Assembly: GCA_041551965.1 (NCBI GenBank)
Contig: JBFELU010000027.1
Location: 1-29,135 of the forward strand
Source of the DNA: JBFELU01 sp041551965
GTDB taxonomy: Bacteria; Actinomycetota; Acidimicrobiia; Spongiisociales; UBA11373
DNA: 29,135 nt
Direction of reading: 5' to 3'
Shown in pieces: positions 22,423-29,135 of this stretch (position 1 is the first letter of the stretch; each line of letters opens with the position of its first letter). The notes under the pieces were generated by a model. That model was not told the origin of the DNA. It saw nothing but the letters and a program-made list of their open reading frames with translations, and did no database searches. A program made the position numbers and the translations under genes.

Positions 22423-22487
22423 CAAGGAGTGGTGGGCGATGGCCGATAGGAAGCGCTTGCAAAATGGGCAGTGAAAGGATCAGAACG

Positions 22488-23081
22488 ATGACCAATACAA
22501 CGGTGCGCCTCGCGCGCTGGGAAATGATGGCCCGCGTCCTTGCTCCGTTGGCGGCCTTCCTCCTCGTGGGGACTCTGGTGCTCGGTACCAGTCGGGCCGC
22601 CTTCTTCGCCACGACCGACAGCACCGGGAACTCGCTCGCTGCGGGGGATGTCCTACTCAGCGACGACGACTCGGCGAGCGCCATGTTCGCAGTGACGAAC
22701 ATGGCCCCCGGTTCCACCGCCGTCAAGTGCATCAACGTCCAATACGACGGGTCGATCGCTCCGGCCGACGTCGTGCTGTACGTGGCGGCGGGCGATCTCG
22801 CCGGAACCGGTCTCGATGACTACCTCAACATGACGGTGGAAGTGGGCAGTGGGGGCGGGTTTGCGGACTGCTCCGGATTCACCGGAACGTCCGTGTATTC
22901 GGGTACGTTGGACGGCTTCGCCGCAGGCTTCACCGACTTCGCCAGTGGCACCGGGTCCTGGATCGCCACCTCGACCGGTGACGATCGAACCTACCGGTTC
23001 TCCTTCGAACTCCAGGACGACAACGCGGCTCAGGCCAAGACCGCGACCGTCGACTTCACCTGGGAAGCGCAGAACCAGTAG
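22488..23081 (+). CDS. Camelysin/TasA-like secreted protein with SipW-dependent signal peptide
   Basis: 197 residues. The N-terminus (LARWEMMARVLAPLAAFLLVGTLVLGTSRAAFFATTDSTGNSLAAGDVLL pattern) shows the SipW-type signal: hydrophobic stretch, A-A-F-F-A-T-T-D-S-T-G-N-S, then A-A-G-D-V-L-L-S. The mature part is a beta-rich CalY/TasA-like domain with MFAVTNMAPGSTAVKCINVQYDG (an M-x-PG-D/S-x-v type motif), one Cys pair (VKCINV, ADCSGF), and a final strand FSFELQDDNAAQAKTATVDFTWEAQ. Such proteins form extracellular fibres or surface layers in Bacillus; the role here is unknown. The start at 22488 is set by AAAGGA (22474-22479) with an 8-base gap; the ATG at 22464 has no SD. The peptidase that should process it is encoded 39 bases downstream. 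Confidence 0.85.
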   Translation: MTNTTVRLARWEMMARVLAPLAAFLLVGTLVLGTSRAAFFATTDSTGNSLAAGDVLLSDDDSASAMFAVTNMAPGSTAVKCINVQYDGSIAPADVVLYVAAGDLAGTGLDDYLNMTVEVGSGGGFADCSGFTGTSVYSGTLDGFAAGFTDFASGTGSWIATSTGDDRTYRFSFELQDDNAAQAKTATVDFTWEAQNQ

Positions 23082-23101
23082 CGGCTCCAAGCCTGGAGCC
23101 G
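23082..23101 (+). terminator. Hairpin directly after the camelysin-like gene
   Basis: CGGCTCCA-AGCC-TGGAGCCG, an 8-bp perfect stem with a 4-base loop, begins at the base after the TAG. There is no U-tract, and the peptidase gene starts 20 bases later. It probably lets some transcripts end or protects the 3' end of the camelysin message, so that the fibre protein is made in excess over the peptidase. A CTCTCGAGAG palindrome (23106-23115) follows. Confidence 0.5.
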
Positions 23102-23120
23102 AATCCTCTCGAGAGCCTCG

Positions 23121-24728
23121 ATGAGCGCCGCGCCAACGATGCCCGTCGGATCCCGAGCCCCTTTCGGGGAGGCTCGGGATTCGGCGCGCCGGCAACTCTT
23201 CGACGTCGGGCTCACCCTGGTGGGGCGCCTCGCCTACAGCGCCATGATCTGGATGCTGCTGATGGCTCTGGTCCCGATGCTGTGGGGATGGAGGCCCACG
23301 GTGGTGTCGTCGGGTTCGATGGCGCCGGCGGTGCGCACCGGCGACGTGCTTCTGGCCGAGCCCGGTGACGGTGAGGGGAGTGTGCCGGGCACCGTCATTC
23401 TCTACGAGGACGCAGTCCGGGGCGACATCGTGGCTCACCGCATCAGATCGGTCACCGAAGACGGCCGCTTCATCACCCAGGGTGATGCCAACCCCGGTGC
23501 AGATTCCACACCGGTCGATCCGGGCCGGGTGCAAGGCGTGGGCCGGATGCTGGTGCCCTACGCCGGACTCCCGGCCCATTGGTGGCGAAACGGCAACTGG
23601 CCGGGCCTGGCCGCCTTCGCGGCCGGTGTCGGCGCAGCGGTGTGGCTGGGGCACCGGCGACGTGGCTCGAGGCTCCGCATCGGCAGGGCCGGTCGCTTGG
23701 CCGCCTTGGGTGCGGCCATGCTGGCGCTGGGGATCTTGGTGGCGCCCGTGGTCGCCGCGTTCTCCGATTCCACGTCGAGCAGTGCCGGCAACCTGGCGAG
23801 CGACACGCTGGATCCGCCGTCGTCGGTCGATGCGACCTTCGGCGGCGGCGGCACCGTCCTGAACTGGACGGCGACCCCCGACACCTACGCCGGTGGATAC
23901 CGCGTCTATCGGAGTTCCACGGCGGATTGCTGCTACGGGTATGTCGGCTCGGTGACCGGTTGGGATACCACCACGTACCTCGACCCCGGAACCGGCGGAT
24001 CCGGCGGGATCTCCTTCGAGAGCGTCGCCACCGCCGTCGGAGATGGGCGGAGCCTGGTGGTCGATAGGCCGTCGGGGACCATCGCCGGTGACCTGCTGAT
24101 CGGGGTGCTCACTCTCGACACCCACGACGGAGAGACCCTCCTCCCACCGGCCGGGTGGACCGAGATCGCGGTGCAGGGGACCACCGGACGCAGCGGCAAC
24201 ACCCAGACGGGCGTCTGGTATCGCTCGGCCGGTGGGTCGGAACCGGCGTCGTATGCGTTCGCATGGGGAGCCGAGGAGCAAGCGGTGGGGGCGGTCATCC
24301 GCTACTCGGGCGTGGACACCGCCGATCCGATCGGCGTCTTTGCGACGCAAGTCGGCGAGAGTGCGACGCCCATCGCTCCGTCCGTGACGACCACCGTTGC
24401 CGGCTCCACGGTGGTGAGGCTCTTCGGAGCCGACGACCATGACCTTCCGGCTCCCCCGGCCGGTGTCTACCCGCCTGGGAGCAGCGGTCGCTACGCCGTC
24501 GAGAACAGTGGGTCGGGAGCGGTCTCGGGGGCGGGAGCCGACGAGGTACGGGCGGTGGCGGGCGTGACGGGCGGCGCATCCTTCAGCCTGCGGAAGTCGG
24601 AGAAGTGGGTGGCTATGACGATCTCACTCAATCCTCAGTCGACGCCGGTGACTACCTCCTACTACTACGTCGTGGAGTCCTACGCCGGGGGTTGGGTGAG
24701 CATCTTCTCGAATCAGGCCAGTCCGTAG
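23121..24728 (+). CDS. SipW-type signal peptidase I fused to its own SipW-dependent secreted domain
   Basis: 535 residues. An N-terminal membrane helix (RLAYSAMIWMLLMALVPMLW, about 36-55) precedes the peptidase: VVSSGSMAPAVRTGDVLL (catalytic S66) and RGDIVAHRI (H106 in place of the bacterial Lys, the ER/SipW Ser-His type), then FITQGDANPGADSTPV and GRVQGVGRMLVPYAG. A helix follows at about 161-176, then basic residues and a second SipW-like signal at 192-229: LAALGAAMLALGILVAPVVA, AFSDSTSSSAGNLASDTL. The rest is extracellular. An Fn3-like half (232-291, WTATPDTYAGGYRVYRS, TTTYLDPGT) is interrupted by a jelly-roll-like domain (about 292-506, GDLLIGVLTLDTHDGETLLPPAGWTEI pattern, IRYSGVDTADPIG), and the closing Fn3 strands (SYYYVVESYAGGWVSIFSNQAS) come at 513-534. 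The peptidase likely cleaves its own C-terminal part and the camelysin-like protein. The SD is weak. Confidence 0.85.
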   Translation: MSAAPTMPVGSRAPFGEARDSARRQLFDVGLTLVGRLAYSAMIWMLLMALVPMLWGWRPTVVSSGSMAPAVRTGDVLLAEPGDGEGSVPGTVILYEDAVRGDIVAHRIRSVTEDGRFITQGDANPGADSTPVDPGRVQGVGRMLVPYAGLPAHWWRNGNWPGLAAFAAGVGAAVWLGHRRRGSRLRIGRAGRLAALGAAMLALGILVAPVVAAFSDSTSSSAGNLASDTLDPPSSVDATFGGGGTVLNWTATPDTYAGGYRVYRSSTADCCYGYVGSVTGWDTTTYLDPGTGGSGGISFESVATAVGDGRSLVVDRPSGTIAGDLLIGVLTLDTHDGETLLPPAGWTEIAVQGTTGRSGNTQTGVWYRSAGGSEPASYAFAWGAEEQAVGAVIRYSGVDTADPIGVFATQVGESATPIAPSVTTTVAGSTVVRLFGADDHDLPAPPAGVYPPGSSGRYAVENSGSGAVSGAGADEVRAVAGVTGGASFSLRKSEKWVAMTISLNPQSTPVTTSYYYVVESYAGGWVSIFSNQASP

Positions 24729-24749
24729 CCGTCTTGGTTCGGTGGCTCC

Positions 24750-24780
24750 GGCGGGATGAGTCGGCCATCCCGCCTTTGTT
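24750..24780 (+). terminator. Rho-independent terminator after the SipW-fusion gene
   Basis: GGCGGGATG (24750-24758), a 7-base loop, and CATCCCGCC (24766-24774) form a perfect 9-bp stem followed by TTTGTT. It lies 21 bases after the stop codon and separates this module from dnaG. Confidence 0.75.
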
Positions 24781-24840
24781 GGAAAGGCGCCTGCCGTGGG
24801 GTGGGCCATCTGGGATCCGGGCCTGAGTTACCCCGCCCCC

Positions 24841-24846
24841 TACACT
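24841..24846 (+). promoter_or_regulatory. Putative -10 box TACACT of the dnaG-rpoD operon
   Basis: TACACT lies exactly 7 bases before the dnaG ATG, with no SD between, so the transcript should start at or beside the A of the ATG. No clear -35 box is seen. Confidence 0.5.
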
Positions 24847-24853
24847 CGCCGCG

Positions 24854-26608
24854 ATGGCCTATCGGCGCGATGACATCGAGCGGGTGAGGGCCGCCACCGA
24901 CCTCGTCGAGCTCGTCGGCGAGGTGACGAAGGTGAAACGGTCCGGCCGGTCCGTGATGGCGGTGTGTCCCTTCCACCAGGAGAAGACCCCGTCGCTGTCG
25001 ATCGACCCCGCCCGCGGCCTCTACCACTGCTTCGGGTGCGGCCAGAGCGGCGATCTCTTTCGCTTCGTGCAGGAGACCCAGGGCCTCGACTTCAGCGACG
25101 CGGTGGAACTGCTGGCCCGTCGATCCGGTATCACCCTGCAGCGGGATCCCGAGGCGGCTCGGCGCCGGAGCCGGCGTCAGGCCCTCGTCGACGCCACCGA
25201 AGCCGCCGTGGCCTTCTATCACCAGAGGCTTCGCAAGGCTCCCGACGCGGCGGGGGCCCGGCGCTACCTGCGGGCCCGCGGCTACGACGCCGACGTGGTG
25301 GGGGAGTATCACCTCGGGTTCTCTCCGAAGGGCGGCGACGAGTTGGTGCGCCACCTGCGTCGGCACAAGGTGAGCGAGGAGGTGGCGCTGTCGGCCGGTC
25401 TGGCCGTCCGCAGCAGGGCCGGGCGGCTGTTCGACCGGTTCCGGGGCCGCATCATGTTCCCGATCTTCGACGTTCGGGGCGACTCGGTCGGCTTTGGGGC
25501 CCGGAAGCTGGAAGGGGACGGTCCCAAGTACCTCAACTCGCCGGAGACCCCCATCTACCGCAAGTCGCGGCTCCTCTACGGGTTGAACTGGTCGAAGAGC
25601 GAGATCGTGCGTGCCGATCAGGCCGTCGTCGTCGAGGGGTACACCGACGTGATCGCCTTGCGGCGAGCAGGATACGGAGCGGTGGCCACCTGCGGCACCG
25701 CTCTCGGCGAGGAGCACCTCGATCTGTTGCGGTGATTCACCGAGCGGGTGGTGTTGATGTTCGACGCCGACGAGGCGGGGGTCGCCGCCAGCCTGCGCGG
25801 CTTCGAGCGCAGCGTGCCGGGGGATCTCGATCTTCGGGTGGCGGTGCTTCCCATCGGCCGGGATCCCGCCGAACTGGTGGACGCCGGCGAGACCGAGACG
25901 GTGAACAAGGCGATCGAAGAGTCGGTGCCGCTGCTCCAATTCCGGATCGAACGAGAGTTGGACCGTTTCGATCTCTCCGAGCCCGAGGCGAGAGGGCGGG
26001 CGGTCCGGGCGACCTCCGAGCTGGTCGCCCGCCATCCCGACCCGGTGACCCGCCACGAGTACGCGGTGTTCGTCGCCCGGCGGACCGGTATCGAAATGAA
26101 CGTCGTCGCCGGGGCCGTCGAGCAGGCGGCCCGGGCCGGCGAGCCGCCGCCGGCCCGTCCCCGGCGGTCCGCTCGGATCAGCGGTGCCGAGAAGGCGGAG
26201 CGGGAGTGGCTGCGGTTGCTGCTCGCCAACCACCCCGGCGTGCGCGAGGCCGGCATCGGTCCCGAGGTCTTCGGACGGGCGGAGCACGCCGAGGCCTTCG
26301 AGATGCTGGCACCGGTCGTCGCGGCGCTCGATCCCGGCGAACCCCCCGATCTCGGCTCGCTGCTCGGTACCGACGAGAGCGATATGGGCCGGATGCTCAC
26401 CGAGCTCGCGTTCGAGGAGCGACCCCTGGCCGATCCCACCGAGTTGGCGAAGCGGCTCAAGGTGGGGGCCCTCGACGACCGAATTCAACACTTGCGGAAC
26501 CAGATCGCCGTCATCGACGCCGACCAGGAGCCAGAGACGTATTCAGACCTCTTCCGGGAGTTGATAGCGTTGGAACAAGAGCGCCGGACGTTGCGGGGGA
26601 ACGAGTGA
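24854..26608 (+). pseudogene. dnaG: DNA primase DnaG, interrupted by one in-frame TGA
   Basis: The gene would encode 584 residues but has an in-frame TGA at 25733-25735 (codon 294); the same frame then continues without a break. Before it: the zinc-binding domain (VCPFHQEKTPSLSID, YHCFGCGQSGDLFRFVQ), RNA polymerase domain motifs (LFDRFRGRIMFPIFDVRGDSVGFGARKL, GPKYLNSPETPIYRKSRLLYGL), and the TOPRIM Glu motif VVVEGYTDVIAL. After it: FTERVVLMFDADEAGVAA, the TOPRIM DxD metal site, then the C-terminal helicase-binding region. The stop therefore separates catalytic Glu from the Asp pair, so a truncated product could not prime. The family has LLRRF here, so CGA (Arg) to TGA is one transition. As DnaG is essential, an error in the sequence is more likely than loss. 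The gene end overlaps rpoD (GTGA). Confidence 0.9.
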
Positions 26609-27738
26609 GCAAAGCCACCGATGCCGTCGTCACCGACCTCCTGCGAAGGGCGGATCAGCGCGGCTTCGTGATGGCCGGTGAGGTGCAGCAGGAACTCGAG
26701 GACGTGGAGGCTCCTGCCGAGGCCTTCGACAAGGTCGTCGATGCCCTCCGGGCCAAGAAGGTCGAGGTGCGGGAGGAAGAGGCCGAGGCTCTCTTCGAGA
26801 TCATGCCACCCAGCAACGACGTCGAGGTGTCGGATCCGGTCCGCATGTATCTCCAGGAGATCGGCCGGGTGCCGCTGCTCGACGCTCAGCAGGAGGTCGA
26901 GCTCGCCATGCAGATGGAGGCCGGCCATCGGGCCGCCGAGAAGCTCGAGGCCGGCGGGCGGCTGAGCGTTTCCGACAAGGCCATCCTCAAGCGTGCCACC
27001 AAGCAGGGAGAGCGGGCTCAGCAGCGGCTCGTTGAGGCCAACCTCCGGTTGGTGGTATCGATCGCCAAGAAGTACGTGGGGCGGGGGATGCCGTTGCTCG
27101 ACCTGGTCCAGGAAGGCAACCTCGGGCTGATGCGGGCGGTCGACAAGTTCGACTACCGCAAGGGCTTCAAGTTCTCGACGTATGCCTCCTGGTGGATCCG
27201 CCAGGCGGTGACCCGGGCCCTCGCCGATCAGGGACGCACGATCCGGGTGCCGGTTCACATGGTGGAGACGATCAACAAGCTGGCCGCGGTGCAGCGGGGT
27301 CTCAGCCAGGAGCTGGGCCGGGAGCCGACCATCGAGGAGATCGCCGCCGACCTCGAACTCGAGCCGGCCAAGGTCACCGAACTGCGGCGCATCGCCCAGG
27401 ATCCGCTCTCGCTGGAGACCCCGCTCGGTGAGGAGGAGGATTCCACCCTGGGCGACTTCGTCCCCGATCACGACGCCGAGGCGCCGGTGACGGCGGCCTC
27501 GTTCAAACTGCTCCAGGAGTACCTGGGGATCGTGCTGGAGGAACTCAACGAGCGGGAGCGCGAGGTGCTGATCATGCGTTTCGGTCTCCGGGACGGCAAG
27601 ATCCACACCTTGGAGCAGGTGGGACGCTACTTCAACGTGACCCGGGAGCGGATCCGCCAGTTGGAGACCAAGGCATTGGCCAAGCTGCGCCAGCCCTCGC
27701 GGGCGCGCAAACTCGAGGGGTACCTCGGGGACGGGTGA
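26605..27738 (+). CDS. rpoD: Primary RNA polymerase sigma factor (RpoD/SigA family)
   Basis: 377 residues. A region 1.1-like N-terminus (VVTDLLRRADQRGFVMAGEVQQELED) is followed by region 1.2 (DPVRMYLQEIGRVPLLDAQQEVELA), region 2 (LVEANLRLVVSIAKKYVGRGMPLLDLVQEGNLGLMRAVDKFDYRKGFKFSTYASWWIRQAVTRAL, in standard order), region 3 (TIRVPVHMVETINKL), and region 4 (LNEREREVLIMRFGLRDGKIHTLEQVGRYFNVTRERIRQLETKALAKLR). It recruits RNA polymerase to -10/-35 promoters of housekeeping genes. GTG 26605 overlaps the last bases of dnaG (GTGA), so the two genes are translationally coupled; that matches the classic dnaG-rpoD operon. The open frame upstream of 26605 in this frame is a shadow within dnaG. It is short for a primary sigma factor, with no long acidic insertion. 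Confidence 0.96.
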   Translation: MSKATDAVVTDLLRRADQRGFVMAGEVQQELEDVEAPAEAFDKVVDALRAKKVEVREEEAEALFEIMPPSNDVEVSDPVRMYLQEIGRVPLLDAQQEVELAMQMEAGHRAAEKLEAGGRLSVSDKAILKRATKQGERAQQRLVEANLRLVVSIAKKYVGRGMPLLDLVQEGNLGLMRAVDKFDYRKGFKFSTYASWWIRQAVTRALADQGRTIRVPVHMVETINKLAAVQRGLSQELGREPTIEEIAADLELEPAKVTELRRIAQDPLSLETPLGEEEDSTLGDFVPDHDAEAPVTAASFKLLQEYLGIVLEELNEREREVLIMRFGLRDGKIHTLEQVGRYFNVTRERIRQLETKALAKLRQPSRARKLEGYLGDG

Positions 27739-27741
27739 GGC

Positions 27742-27972
27742 TCAGGCTTCGGCGTCGCCGTCGGCGCCGAACCGTTCCTCGACCTCGTCCTTGACCCGCT
27801 GGGCCGCCATGTCGGCGAACGCCTTGCCCTTCTCGGTGATCTCCTGGAAGCGGGGATCGCCGCTCACCTTGCCGACCCACTCCTGGATCTGGTCGTAGCG
27901 TTCCCTGCCAGCCTTGGCCCCGAGCAGGTACCCGACGGCGGCACCGACGATGAATCCGGTCTTGAAGCTCAC
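27742..27972 (-). CDS. YtxH-like small membrane protein
   Basis: 76 residues. The N-terminus FKTGFIVGAAVGYLLGAKAGRERYDQI is the glycine-rich single membrane helix of YtxH-like proteins (G-x-x-x-G pattern, then A-K-A-G-R-E-R-Y-D). The rest is a charged helix with an acidic end (KDEVEERFGADGDAEA). Function is not known; the Bacillus relative is stress-induced. The GTG start at 27972 follows a CACAAT -10-like box by 6 bases with no SD, so it may be leaderless. It is convergent with rpoD (stops 3 bases apart) and divergent from the tRNA gene. Confidence 0.8.
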   Translation of the reverse strand: MSFKTGFIVGAAVGYLLGAKAGRERYDQIQEWVGKVSGDPRFQEITEKGKAFADMAAQRVKDEVEERFGADGDAEA

Positions 27973-27978
27973 GGATCC

Positions 27979-27984
27979 ATTGTG
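27979..27984 (-). promoter_or_regulatory. Putative -10 box CACAAT of the YtxH-like gene
   Basis: On the minus strand, CACAAT is followed by 6 bases and the GTG start. It resembles the GACAAT box before glpD. No SD is visible. Confidence 0.35.
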
Positions 27985-27998
27985 CCACAGCGGGGTGG

Positions 27999-28004
27999 TA
28001 CCCT
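27999..28004 (+). promoter_or_regulatory. Putative -10 box TACCCT of the tRNA-Asn gene
   Basis: TACCCT (TANNNT) ends 12 bases before the first base of the mature tRNA, a usual spacing for a short 5' leader removed by RNase P. No clear -35 box was recognised. Confidence 0.35.
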
Positions 28005-28016
28005 TCCCCGGCCCTT

Positions 28017-28089
28017 TCCGGGGTAGCTCAATCGGCAGAGCAGCGGGCTGTTAACCCGTGTGTTGTGGGTTCGAGTCCCACCCCCGGAG
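28017..28089 (+). tRNA. tRNA-Asn (anticodon GTT)
   Basis: 73 bases fold as a full cloverleaf: acceptor TCCGGGG/CCCCGGA (28017-28023 with 28082-28088), D-stem GCTC/GAGC, anticodon stem GCGGG/CCCGT with loop CTGTTAA (anticodon GTT at 28050-28052), T-stem GTGGG/CCCAC with loop TTCGAGT, and discriminator G at 28089. The 3' CCA is not encoded, so it must be added by CCA transferase. Confidence 0.97.
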
Positions 28090-28094
28090 CCGGC

Positions 28095-29135
28095 TCAACC
28101 CCGGGCCCTGATGAGCCCGACCACGATCCCCGCTTCGAGGGCCTCTCGCGAGGCCTCGATGATGTTCTGATGGACCCCGACGGTGCCCCAGCTGGTCGTC
28201 CCGTTGGAGGATTCGATGAGGACCCGGACCCGGGCGGCGGTGCCGTCGGCGGAGTCGAGATCCCGGACCCGGTAGTCGACCAGTTCGATGTCCTCCACCT
28301 CGGGGTAGTGATCGACGAGCGCTGCCCGCAGGGCCCGGTCGAGCGCGTTGACGGGCCCGTCGCCTTCCCGGGTGACGATGTTCCGCTGACCGTCGACGAC
28401 CACCTTGACGGTGGCTTCGGCGAGCACCCCGTTGCCGGCTTCACGTGCGATGGAGACCCGGAACGACTCGAGGTGGAAGAAGTCCTGCACCCAGCCCTGC
28501 TCGCCTCGAGCGAGCAGCTCGAACGACCCGTCGGCGGCCTCGAAGAGGTAGCCGCGGTGTTCCAACTCCTTGACGGTCTCGACGACGCGCTGGGCGGTGT
28601 CGGGGTCCATGTCCCAGCCGAACTCCCGGGCTTTGGCCAGCACGGTTGAGCGGCCGGCCAGTTCCGAGACGACCATCCGGGTGGTGTTGCCGACGGTGGC
28701 GGGTTCCACGTGCTCGTAAGCGTCGGGGCGGCGAGCCAACGCCGAGGTGTGCAGCCCGGCCTTGTGGGCGAAGGCGGCCGCCCCCACGTAGGGGTGGTGA
28801 GGGTCGATGGTGGTGTTGGTGATCTCAGCCACGTGGTGGGCCACTGTGGTCAGGGTGGCGAGGCGATCCTCGGTGATCACCGGGATCCCCATCTTGAGTA
28901 CGAGGTTGGGAATGAGCGTGCACAGGTCGGCGTTGCCGGTCCGCTCCCCGTAGCCGTTGAGGCACCCCTGCACCTGCACGGCTCCGGCCTCGACGGCGGC
29001 CAGGGAGTTGGCGACGGCGCAGCCTCCGTCGTTGTGGAAGTGCACCCCGAGCACCGTGTCGGGGAGCTTCCGGCGAACTTCGGTCACCGTTCGAGCGGCT
29101 GCCGACGGGAGGGTTCCGCCGTTGGTGTCGCACAG
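28095..29135 (-). CDS. cimA: (R)-citramalate synthase-like enzyme (DRE-TIM/2-isopropylmalate synthase family), 5' part outside window
   Basis: The last 346 residues are visible. The frame enters in the catalytic barrel at LCDTNGGTLPSAAARTV, then GVHFHNDGGCAVANSLAAVEAGAVQVQGCLNGYGERTGNADLCTLIPNL by pattern (the H-x-H metal ligands in VHFHND and the GxGERxGN loop). It continues with KAGLHTSALARRPDAYEHVEPATVGN (subdomain II, typical of CimA) and an LeuA-type C-terminal regulatory domain (about 220-340: VKVVVDGQRNIVTREGDGPVNALDRALR, YEHV-free beta-alpha repeats). CimA condenses pyruvate and acetyl-CoA to citramalate, a route to 2-oxobutyrate and isoleucine. The Y-E-H-V-x-P motif and the ending favour citramalate synthase over LeuA. 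It ends 5 bases from the convergent tRNA gene. Confidence 0.85.
   Translation of the reverse strand: MCDTNGGTLPSAAARTVTEVRRKLPDTVLGVHFHNDGGCAVANSLAAVEAGAVQVQGCLNGYGERTGNADLCTLIPNLVLKMGIPVITEDRLATLTTVAHHVAEITNTTIDPHHPYVGAAAFAHKAGLHTSALARRPDAYEHVEPATVGNTTRMVVSELAGRSTVLAKAREFGWDMDPDTAQRVVETVKELEHRGYLFEAADGSFELLARGEQGWVQDFFHLESFRVSIAREAGNGVLAEATVKVVVDGQRNIVTREGDGPVNALDRALRAALVDHYPEVEDIELVDYRVRDLDSADGTAARVRVLIESSNGTTSWGTVGVHQNIIEASREALEAGIVVGLIRARG

Noticed and set aside
22387..22480. c-di-GMP (GEMM) riboswitch suggested by ACGCAAAG
   Set aside because: The paired GGTAGCCGGGTTACC-type helix and the tetraloop receptor of GEMM are missing, and the length is too short.
25733..25735. TGA recoding (Trp or selenocysteine) in dnaG
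   Set aside because: TGA ends many intact genes here (cyclase, GltD-like, recO, rpoD, YtxH-like), the family has Arg at this site, and no SECIS-like hairpin is evident right after.
1..29135. CRISPR arrays, insertion sequences, integrases, rRNA or phage genes
   Set aside because: No regularly spaced repeats, transposase-like proteins, terminal inverted repeats, rRNA signatures or phage structural genes were seen.

Overview
The window is about 29 kb of GC-rich DNA. It has short intergenic gaps, GTG and CTG starts, several apparently leaderless genes and a recO-uppS-glyS-dnaG-rpoD housekeeping block. This fits a high-GC actinobacterium. Acidimicrobiia is my best guess from gene content (class III cyclase with AAA and TPR parts, VIT/VWA protein, BadF-type activator, camelysin/SipW pair), but no rRNA is present to prove it.

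Left part (1-5565): the start of a secreted protein that runs off the edge; a 1230-residue soluble-adenylyl-cyclase-like protein whose two cyclase domains carry complementary halves of one active site; and, divergent from it, a metallo-beta-lactamase-fold hydrolase of the cyclic-phosphodiesterase type. Middle (5572-13810): two divergent gene sets around a 123-bp gap with a central 14-bp palindrome. The minus set encodes a flavin reductase (frameshifted), a SRPBCC protein (probable CTG start), a geranylgeranyl-reductase-like flavoprotein, a lone cyclic-nucleotide-binding domain and a GltD-like flavoprotein with ferredoxin domains. The plus set encodes two subunits of the 2-hydroxyacyl-CoA dehydratase/benzoyl-CoA reductase family and their ATP-driven activator. 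Together they look like a radical reductase or dehydratase with its own low-potential electron supply, possibly cAMP-responsive. A compact three-way-junction RNA fold follows the activator gene.

Then come a LuxR-type regulator with three copies of TCATGNCACG at its promoter, a possible 42-residue basic protein, a strong bidirectional hairpin, and a membrane-anchored VIT/VWA protein (13951-17222).

Right part (17318-29135): recO-uppS, a MazF-like toxin with a ribbon-helix-helix antitoxin and a clear operator, glyS, glpD, a camelysin/TasA-like secreted protein, and a SipW-type signal peptidase fused to what looks like its own substrate. After these come dnaG (broken by one in-frame TGA), rpoD, a YtxH-like protein, tRNA-Asn(GTT) and the 3' part of a citramalate-synthase-like gene.

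The most novel-looking items are the signal peptidase/substrate fusion with a split fibronectin-III domain, and the dehydratase/reductase cluster with its dedicated redox operon. Two genes (dnaG and the flavin reductase) are each broken by one base, so base-level errors in this assembly should be considered.
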